Shown piece after piece: positions 7,837-11,949 of a stretch of DNA of 11,949 nt (the stretch's first letter is position 1; every line of letters starts with the position of its first letter). The notes under the pieces were generated by a model. The model did no database searches. It saw nothing but the letters and a program-made list of their open reading frames with translations, and was not told where the DNA came from. The stretch covers positions 1-11,949 of the forward strand of contig JAFRCZ010000154.1 of assembly GCA_017404125.1 (NCBI GenBank), read 5' to 3'. Origin of the DNA: Methanobrevibacter sp. (GTDB lineage Archaea > Methanobacteriota > Methanobacteria > Methanobacteriales > Methanobacteriaceae). The position numbers and the translations under genes were made by a program.

Positions 7837-8247
7837 ATGGCAAATGAAATTACTGCTGAATTAAATGATGAACAATTTAAGAAATATCAGATTATGGAAG
7901 AAAACAATATGAGTGTTGGCGAACTTATAGATTTGGTCTTTTACTTACGTGACCAATATGGTGTTCGCAATAATCAGCTTCTTGAAGACAGGCTTGCTGA
8001 ATTAGCTGAAAAAAGGAAAGCATTAGAAGAAAAAGCGGATTCAGATGGAAGTGTAACCGAAGAATTGGAAAAAGTAATTCTTGAAATGGATGTTGTTGAG
8101 AAACTTACTGACACTACCTTAGACGTTGATTCTAAAATTAAAATCTTAGAAAAGGAATATGCTCCTATTGATGAAACCTATGAGATGAAGGTTCAAGCTC
8201 ACAAACGTGGAGTCAAATGGGGTAAATTCTTTGATGCTCTTAAATAA
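7837..8247 (+). CDS. Uncharacterised 136-residue acidic protein with coiled-coil segments
   Basis: I do not recognise the family. The start is supported by GAGGT at 7826-7830 with normal spacing. The N-terminus (1-25) is Glu/Lys-rich. Residues about 26-45 (SVGELIDLVFYLRDQYGV) could be a helix used for dimerisation. Residues about 46-110 are heptad-like and rich in Leu, Glu and Lys (LLEDRLAELAEKRKALEEK, then a DSDGS break, then EELEKVILEMDVVEKL), suggesting a coiled-coil hairpin. The C-terminus is basic (AHKRGVKWGKFFDALK). A small structural or chaperone-like protein is possible but unproven. It appears to be transcribed alone, with a TATA box upstream and a long T-rich terminator after it. 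Confidence 0.85.
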   Translation: MANEITAELNDEQFKKYQIMEENNMSVGELIDLVFYLRDQYGVRNNQLLEDRLAELAEKRKALEEKADSDGSVTEELEKVILEMDVVEKLTDTTLDVDSKIKILEKEYAPIDETYEMKVQAHKRGVKWGKFFDALK

Positions 8248-8330
8248 TTCTCTTTTCTAATTTTTTATTCTTTTTTTTCTTTTTTTTAATCATTTTTTCA
8301 TATTTTTTACTATTTTTTAGTGATTATTTT
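8248..8330 (+). terminator. T-rich archaeal terminator region after the 136-residue protein gene
   Basis: Directly after the stop codon there is a run of oligo-T tracts of 5 to 8 (for example around 8259-8264, 8271-8287 and 8293-8318) with no strong stem. Archaeal RNA polymerase stops at such tracts. It separates this gene from the pyrG promoter. Confidence 0.7.
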
Positions 8331-8366
8331 TGTTATTATGCTGACTAACTTTTTTTAAAAATTTTA

Positions 8367-8379
8367 GAATTTTAAATTC
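8367..8379. promoter_or_regulatory. Palindrome GAATTTTAAATTC just upstream of the pyrG TATA box
   Basis: The arms GAATTT and AAATTC flank one T. The element ends 11 bases before the TATA box at 8391, next to where TFB would bind, so it could be an operator. Palindromes of A+T also arise by chance here. Confidence 0.25.
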
Positions 8380-8390
8380 ATAAGATAAAT

Positions 8391-8400
8391 TTTATATAAT
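8391..8400 (+). promoter_or_regulatory. TATA box of pyrG
   Basis: TTTATATAAT matches the archaeal TATA consensus closely. It predicts a transcript start near 8420-8425, so the pyrG message would carry a leader of about 90 bases. That leader holds a short open frame (8433-8516) and an inverted repeat. Confidence 0.65.
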
Positions 8401-8431
8401 AAATTAAACTAATATTTTATTGAGTATTCAT

Positions 8432-8479
8432 TATGAATTTTTTAGTTAAAAATGATAAAATTTTATTAAGGAATTCATA
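8432..8479 (+). repeat. Inverted repeat in the pyrG leader
   Basis: TATGAATT (8432-8439) is repeated inverted as AATTCATA (8472-8479), an 8-bp stem with a 32-base loop. The left arm can instead pair with ATTCA at 8426-8430 in a small hairpin, so two pairings compete. The SD follows 20 bases later. Whether it forms in RNA is unknown. Confidence 0.3.
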
Positions 8480-8516
8480 TCGAAATCAATTATTAATTAG
8501 GAGTGGATTTGTCTGA
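8433..8516 (+). CDS. Possible upstream open reading frame in the pyrG leader (27 codons)
   Basis: ATG at 8433 opens a frame of 27 codons that begins MNFLVKNDKILL and stops at TGA 8514-8516. The TGA overlaps the CTG proposed as the pyrG start (8513-8515), forming CTGA, the same layout as the ATGA overlaps used for translational coupling. The ATG would lie only about 10 bases from the predicted transcript start, and I see no SD for it. The peptide matches nothing I know. It may be a chance frame in AT-rich DNA or a short leader peptide that delivers ribosomes to an inefficient CTG start. Confidence 0.25.
   Translation: MNFLVKNDKILLRNSYRNQLLIRSGFV
8499..8503 (+). promoter_or_regulatory. Shine-Dalgarno AGGAG of pyrG, supporting the CTG start
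   Basis: AGGAG lies 9 bases before CTG 8513. At five other starts in this window the equivalent spacing is 7 or 8 bases. The out-of-frame TTG at 8509 would be only 5 bases away. The spacing favours CTG. Confidence 0.6.
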
Positions 8517-10138
8517 CAAAATATATTATAATTACTGGTGGAGTAGTTAGTTCCATTGGAAAAGGAATTACCTCTGCGTCCATCGGCCGTATTTTACGTT
8601 CTTACGGCTTAAAGGTTGCAGCGATTAAGATTGACCCATATTTAAACTGGGATTCTGGTACTTTAAACCCATATCAACACGGTGAAGTATTCGTTACTTA
8701 TGATGGTATGGAAACTGACCTTGATTTAGGTCACTATGAAAGATTCCTGGATGTAGAGCTTCCTGGAATATCAAACATAACTACCGGAAAAGTCTATCAA
8801 TCAGTTATTTCCAAAGAGAGAAAAGGTGATTTCCTAGGAGCTTGTGTACAGATTATCCCTCATATCACTAATGAAATCAAGGAAATGGTACGTGAAATCT
8901 CTGCTAAGGATGACTATGATATTGTCATGGTGGAGCTTGGTGGTACTGTAGGGGATATTGAAAGCCAGCCATTCCTCGAGGCATTAAGACAACTCAGAAA
9001 TGAAGAAGGCTCTGAAAATGTCATGTTTGTACATGTAACATTTGTTCCTTACTTGAATGCTGCTGGGGAATTCAAGACAAAACCAACTCAACACTCTTCA
9101 AAAGAACTTAGAAGCATGGGTATCAATCCGGATATGATTGTTTTAAGAAGCCAAGAGCATATTGATGATGATATAAAGAGGAAAATCGCTCACTTCTGTG
9201 ACGTGGAATTTGATGCTGTTGTAAACACTCCTGACGCTCAATCCATTTATGAAGTTCCTTTAGTTCTCGATAGGGAAAATGCAGGTCAATACATCTCAGA
9301 TAGGATAGGCCTTGGAATTGATTTTGAAAATGACAAGAATACTCTTAATGAATGGGAAGAAATCGTAAATTCCCTTATGATACAAGATCCTGTTGTTACA
9401 ATAGGTATTGTTGGAAAATATGTTGAATTGGAAGATGCTTATATAAGTATTAGAGAATCCTTGCATCACGCAGCAGCTAAAATCGGAGCTAAAATGAATA
9501 TTATATACCTTAGTTCTGATGTAGATGTCAAAAATGAGGAAGAATTGAAGGCTTTCTATGAAGAGCTTTCCAAACTTGACGGTATCCTCATTCCTGGAGG
9601 ATTTGGTGATAGAGGTGTAGAAGGAAAGCTTCAAGCTGTTGATTATGCAATAGAAAACGAAGTTCCTATTTTCGGTATCTGTTTAGGTATGCAATGCATG
9701 GTTATTCAGTTTGCAAGAAGAATAGGCATGGAAGATGCAAACAGCAGTGAATTCAAAACAGACCTCCAATACCCAGTTATTGATATGATGGAAGAGCAAA
9801 AGAAAATCAAGAATATGGGCGGAACCATGCGTTTAGGCGCTTATGACTGCAAATTGATTGACGGCACTAAAACCAAAGAGGCTTATGGTGAGGATTTCAT
9901 TCAGGAAAGGCATAGACACAGATATGAATACAATAATGAATATAGGGATGTCTTAACTGAAAACGGTCTTGTGATTGCAGGAACAACTCCCGATGATTTC
10001 TTGGTGGAAATTGTAGAGTTGCCTGACCATCCTTGGTTTATTGGATGTCAATTCCATCCAGAGTTCAAGTCAAGACCAAATAATGCACATCCATTGTTTG
10101 CTTCATTCGTGAAAGCATCTTTTGATAATAAGCAATAA
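8513..10138 (+). CDS. pyrG: CTP synthase (glutamine-hydrolysing), apparent CTG start
   Basis: PyrG makes CTP from UTP, ATP and glutamine-derived ammonia, the last step of de novo cytidine nucleotide synthesis. The frame from CTG 8513 gives 541 residues, the normal length, starting (M)[19 protein letters not shown] with the P-loop at 9-18. The synthase domain continues with [20 protein letters not shown] and [10 protein letters not shown] (143-152). The class I glutamine amidotransferase domain has PGGFGDRG (about 361-368), catalytic Cys390 (GICLGMQ) and His515/Glu517 (QFHPEF). The first ATG (8708, residue 66) would remove the P-loop and cannot be right. Between the in-frame TAG at 8498 and the conserved Thr-Lys-Tyr the only codons are GAG, TGG, ATT, TGT and CTG, so CTG is the best start. 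T-rich DNA follows the stop. A one-base error in the A4 run at 8518-8521 is the main alternative. Confidence 0.93.
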   Translation: MTKYIIITGGVVSSIGKGITSASIGRILRSYGLKVAAIKIDPYLNWDSGTLNPYQHGEVFVTYDGMETDLDLGHYERFLDVELPGISNITTGKVYQSVISKERKGDFLGACVQIIPHITNEIKEMVREISAKDDYDIVMVELGGTVGDIESQPFLEALRQLRNEEGSENVMFVHVTFVPYLNAAGEFKTKPTQHSSKELRSMGINPDMIVLRSQEHIDDDIKRKIAHFCDVEFDAVVNTPDAQSIYEVPLVLDRENAGQYISDRIGLGIDFENDKNTLNEWEEIVNSLMIQDPVVTIGIVGKYVELEDAYISIRESLHHAAAKIGAKMNIIYLSSDVDVKNEEELKAFYEELSKLDGILIPGGFGDRGVEGKLQAVDYAIENEVPIFGICLGMQCMVIQFARRIGMEDANSSEFKTDLQYPVIDMMEEQKKIKNMGGTMRLGAYDCKLIDGTKTKEAYGEDFIQERHRHRYEYNNEYRDVLTENGLVIAGTTPDDFLVEIVELPDHPWFIGCQFHPEFKSRPNNAHPLFASFVKASFDNKQ

Positions 10139-10205
10139 TTTATTGTTTATTTTTCTTTTTTTATTCTATTTTTTAAACTTTTTTTATATTCTTAGCTTTT
10201 TTATC
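10139..10205 (+). terminator. T-rich terminator region after pyrG
   Basis: Several oligo-T tracts (T5 to T7) directly follow the pyrG stop, with no strong stem. This is the usual archaeal termination signal and separates pyrG from the regulator gene. Confidence 0.7.
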
Positions 10206-10270
10206 TATTGATTAAATTTTATCCACTTCCATCATTTTTGTATTATTTTAGTCTATTTTTGGTGATTTTA

Positions 10271-10300
10271 CACAATTGTGATTTTGTGCATTTGTGCAAT
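10271..10300. promoter_or_regulatory. Putative operator: palindrome CACAATTGTG plus two tandem TTTGTGCA repeats
   Basis: CACAATTGTG (10271-10280) is a perfect 10-base palindrome. It is followed by TTTGTGCA twice back to back (10283-10290 and 10291-10298). TTGTG therefore occurs at 10276, 10284 and 10292, an exact 8-bp period, with an inverted CACAA at 10271. Ribbon-helix-helix proteins such as MetJ bind tandem 8-bp boxes. The gene 96 bases downstream encodes a ribbon-helix-helix protein, so autoregulation is likely. This is an inference from sequence. Confidence 0.5.
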
Positions 10301-10332
10301 TAATATTTTTATTTTTTTCGCATTTCAAATCA

Positions 10333-10340
10333 TTTTATAT
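10333..10340 (+). promoter_or_regulatory. Likely TATA box of the ribbon-helix-helix regulator gene
   Basis: TTTTATAT predicts a transcript start near 10363-10366 and a leader of about 30 bases that contains the GGGG-type SD at 10388-10391. ATTGAAT (10339-10345) and ATTCAAT (10366-10372) form an inverted repeat around the region between the TATA box and the transcript start. Confidence 0.45.
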
Positions 10341-10395
10341 TGAATCAAGACCTATTTAATATCATATTCAATCAAAAAATCATTAAAGGGGTAAT

Positions 10396-10971
10396 ATGAC
10401 AGAAATAAGTAAAAATAACAAAGAAATTGGAAAAACAATTGCAACAAAGGTTCCAATAAAAATACATAATCAACTGGTTAACCTAATAGAAAACGGCGAT
10501 TACTTAAGCATTTCAGACTTTTTAAGGGAAGCAATAAGAGAACAATTGAAGACTTATAAAATCGCTAACTTTAGGGAAATTGATTATTTTGATGCAAAAA
10601 AGGAAATTGTGAGTTATTTAATTAAGTATCAAGATTGTTTCCTGGATGAGATAGCTATTGATTTGGAATTGGATTTTGGGCTGGTTTTAAACATAATAAA
10701 TGATTTGATTATCGAAGGCAGGGTTGTTAAGATTTCAAATGATGAGCTGTTTGAAAAACGAAATAATGACAATCAAGATCAAGGAAGTTCAAAAAATGAG
10801 AATAATATAAAATTAAAAGGAAAACGATTGATTGTCGAATCAAGGTCTAAGGATTATGAATTCATCAGCATAAGACATGATTTCAATTATAAGTCAGTTT
10901 TTAAAAATAATGGCATTGTAGTGGATAATGCTTCTGTTATCTTGTCTGAAGCATATTCATTTGTAAAATAA
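10396..10971 (+). CDS. Ribbon-helix-helix / winged-helix-like DNA-binding protein
   Basis: This 191-residue protein is probably a transcription regulator. Residues about 13-52 fit a CopG/MetJ-type ribbon-helix-helix: strand KTIATKVP, helix IKIHNQLVNLIEN, turn, then helix SISDFLREAIREQL. Residues about 62-114 look like a small winged helix: KKEIVSYLIKY, then FLDEIAIDLEL, then VLNIINDLIIEGRVVKI. Residues 116-140 are a low-complexity Asn/Asp/Gln/Lys/Ser linker. Residues 141-191 form a separate basic, strand-rich end of unknown role. AAGGGG before the ATG is an imperfect SD. The gene is flanked by T-rich terminators and is probably transcribed alone. An 8-bp-period TTGTG array upstream suggests that it controls itself. 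An antitoxin is a less likely alternative, since no partner toxin gene is next to it. Confidence 0.85.
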   Translation: MTEISKNNKEIGKTIATKVPIKIHNQLVNLIENGDYLSISDFLREAIREQLKTYKIANFREIDYFDAKKEIVSYLIKYQDCFLDEIAIDLELDFGLVLNIINDLIIEGRVVKISNDELFEKRNNDNQDQGSSKNENNIKLKGKRLIVESRSKDYEFISIRHDFNYKSVFKNNGIVVDNASVILSEAYSFVK

Positions 10972-10974
10972 TCT

Positions 10975-11010
10975 ACTTTATTTTTTTAAATTTTTTAATT
11001 TTTTACTTTC
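10975..11010 (+). terminator. T-rich terminator region after the regulator gene
   Basis: Oligo-T tracts (T7, T6, T6) begin a few bases after the stop codon. No stem is evident. This is a typical archaeal termination signal. Confidence 0.65.
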
Positions 11011-11136
11011 ATTATAATATTTTAACCAGATTAAAAATTATAATTTAGCACTATTTTTTTAATTTAATACTAATTTTTCACTTTAAAATCAATATAACAA
11101 TTAAATTGCACTTATTTTCCTTTAAAAACTGTTATA
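11011..11136. other. AT-rich intergenic DNA without recognisable features
   Basis: This is the first part of the 332-base gap between the regulator and the peptidase gene. It is nearly all A+T with scattered T tracts. I see no open frame with an SD, no RNA gene and no clear repeat. Confidence 0.5.
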
Positions 11137-11145
11137 TTTAAATAT
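11137..11145 (+). promoter_or_regulatory. Likely TATA box of the prepilin peptidase gene
   Basis: TTTAAATAT within ATATTTAAATATAAT predicts a transcript start near 11165-11170. The message would then carry a leader of about 135 bases, long for an archaeon. Confidence 0.45.
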
Positions 11146-11163
11146 AATGAAAAAATAATATTC

Positions 11164-11297
11164 AATTGTCTTTTAAAAACAATTTAAGTTTATTAGGTGG
11201 TTTTTTTAAGATAAACTCGATTATTATAATTCTATTTTATTAGAATTCCTAAAAAGTAGGGTCCTGAAATAGGATTATAATTCTTTATATCGGAGGT
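11164..11297 (+). promoter_or_regulatory. Candidate structured 5' leader of the prepilin peptidase gene
   Basis: Inverted repeats follow one another. AATTGT 11164-11169 pairs with ACAATT 11179-11184. AGTTTAT 11187-11193 pairs with ATAAACT 11211-11217 (loop holds GGTGG and T7). AATTCTA 11228-11234 pairs with TAGAATT 11241-11247. CCTA 11248-11251 pairs with TAGG 11257-11260. TCCT 11262-11265 pairs with AGGA 11271-11274. A rival helix joins AGAATTCCTA (11242-11251) to TAGG plus AATTCT (11270-11273 and 11279-11284) with a 5-base bulge. ATTATAATTCT is repeated at 11223 and 11274. The SD follows 7 bases after the last arm. It matches no riboswitch class I know. Confidence 0.4.
11292..11297 (+). promoter_or_regulatory. 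Shine-Dalgarno GGAGGT that sets a TTG start
   Basis: GGAGGT has exactly the 8-base spacing to TTG 11304 (counted from its second-block G) that is seen at the ATG starts in this window. The first in-frame ATG, 11346, has no SD. TTG is therefore preferred. Confidence 0.7.
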
Positions 11298-11303
11298 TTC
11301 CTC

Positions 11304-11949
11304 TTGTATAGTTGTGTTTTTATTGGGAATATTCTGGATTTCTATATGAATCATTCTTTTGGCAATATTCATCTTATATTCCAATCATGTCAAATACATT
11401 TGTTCGTACTACTGTTAATTCTATTCATTGCTGGCTGCTATGATTTGAAATTTGGAATAATTCCCAATAAACTAAGTTTCATCCTATTTGTTTACGGTTT
11501 GGTCTTTAATTCAATATTAAGCATATTATTAGATAATCCCTTCATATTTCTCTTTTCAATCGCTTTAACAGCATTTATCACAGCAATCTCATTTGTTCTG
11601 TGGTATATTGGATTCTGGGGAGGAGGAGATTTTAAGATCTTTATCGGTTTGTCTTTGGCATTATCCTTTTTAGACTTGAATCATATCCATTTAGATTATT
11701 TCTTAAATTCCTCTTTCCCAGCTTCCAATCAATTCATCTTTTATCCAAAATCAATTTCAATACTTCTAAATGCTATTTTAATAGCTTTAGCATTGATTTT
11801 AATTAAGATTCTATATGAAATCGTTAAGAGCAAATGGATAAAGTATTTTTCAATTCTAGTAGTTATGGACACTAAATCTGCATTTAGTCTGATAACTACC
11901 AAAACAGTGGATATTAATAGTTTGGATGAAGGTATGGTATTGGAAGAAT
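11304..11949 (+). CDS. A24 family prepilin/preflagellin peptidase (TTG start, partial at C-terminus)
   Basis: This membrane aspartyl protease cuts class III signal peptides from archaeal pilin-like or archaellin-like proteins at the membrane. The 215 visible residues are open to the window edge. The two catalytic aspartates are in place: Asp47 in CYDLKFGIIPN (45-55) and Asp109 in GGGDFK (106-111), the GxGD motif. Hydrophobic segments lie at about 32-45, 58-76, 80-103, 112-125 and 150-170. A soluble C-terminal domain begins near 178, with VDINSLDEGMVLEE (202-215), which I recall as typical of methanogen A24 peptidases. The N-terminal 30 residues are short of hydrophobic content, and ATG 11346 could be an alternative start, but the SD favours TTG 11304. 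No pilin gene is visible here, so the substrates are encoded elsewhere. The long, fold-prone leader suggests post-transcriptional control. Confidence 0.88.
   Translation, partial: MYSCVFIGNILDFYMNHSFGNIHLIFQSCQIHLFVLLLILFIAGCYDLKFGIIPNKLSFILFVYGLVFNSILSILLDNPFIFLFSIALTAFITAISFVLWYIGFWGGGDFKIFIGLSLALSFLDLNHIHLDYFLNSSFPASNQFIFYPKSISILLNAILIALALILIKILYEIVKSKWIKYFSILVVMDTKSAFSLITTKTVDINSLDEGMVLEE

Noticed and set aside
8503..8520. GTG 8503 or TTG 8509 as pyrG start
   Set aside because: Both are in a different frame from the conserved PyrG N-terminus. They would work only if one A of the AAAA run were absent, and TTG also lies too close to the SD.
9296..9634. Minus-strand 112-residue open frame within pyrG
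   Set aside because: It lies antisense to the CTP synthase domain junction, with no SD and no recognisable protein features.
8708..10138. pyrG starting at ATG 8708
   Set aside because: This start removes the first 65 residues, including the P-loop [11 protein letters not shown] and the substrate-binding [12 protein letters not shown], which are intact and in frame upstream.
10276..10300. Tandem TTGTG repeats as a CRISPR or microsatellite
   Set aside because: The units are 8 bp with only three copies and no spacers. The position before a ribbon-helix-helix gene fits an operator better.
10396..10971. Antitoxin of a toxin-antitoxin pair
   Set aside because: No toxin-like gene is adjacent: upstream is pyrG and downstream, after a terminator and 332 bases, is a membrane peptidase.
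11195..11218. AGGTGG at 11195-11200 as the SD of a small gene
   Set aside because: No ATG, GTG or TTG lies at a suitable distance, and the GTG inside the motif opens only a five-codon frame. It is better explained as the loop of an inverted repeat.

Overview
The window looks like ordinary core chromosome of a methanogenic archaeon of the order Methanobacteriales, most likely Methanobrevibacter or a close relative. This is inferred from several things: strongly AT-rich DNA; archaeal TATA boxes (for example TTTATATAAT before pyrG); Shine-Dalgarno (SD) sequences matching AGGAGGTGA; T-rich terminators; a PIN-ATPase-KH protein; a tandem pair of DUF2115/UPF0305-like proteins; and an archaeal A24 prepilin peptidase. 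I see no tRNA, rRNA, CRISPR array, insertion sequence or prophage.

Left arm, minus strand (bases 1-4643). A leftward cluster reads hisS (histidyl-tRNA synthetase), hisI (phosphoribosyl-AMP cyclohydrolase), a 704-residue PIN-ATPase-KH protein, and a xylose-isomerase-like TIM-barrel protein cut by the window edge. Gaps are 25, 90 and 34 bases. hisS and hisI join histidine use and histidine synthesis. The 90-base gap before the PIN-ATPase could hold its own promoter.

The divergent intergenic region (4644-4848) carries promoters in both directions. Two palindromes sharing TTAATCG bracket the likely hisS TATA box.

Right arm, plus strand (4849-10138). It holds two tandem DUF2115-like paralogues, aroE (shikimate dehydrogenase, GTG start), an unrecognised 255-residue protein, an unrecognised coiled-coil-rich 136-residue protein and pyrG (CTP synthase). 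The pyrG reading frame holds its essential P-loop upstream of the first ATG. The only plausible in-frame start is CTG at 8513, correctly placed after an AGGAG. A 27-codon upstream reading frame ends in a TGA that overlaps this CTG.

Right end (10139-11949). A ribbon-helix-helix/winged-helix regulator is preceded by three TTGTG motifs repeated every 8 bp, an arrangement resembling known ribbon-helix-helix operators. After a 332-base intergenic region comes the start of an A24 prepilin/preflagellin peptidase, with a TTG start chosen by a strong SD. Its presumed leader of about 130 bases holds a series of inverted repeats with mutually exclusive pairings and may be a structured regulatory RNA.

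No clearly new multi-gene system is visible. The points most worth following are the pyrG start, the peptidase leader, the 8-bp-period operator and the hisS promoter palindromes.
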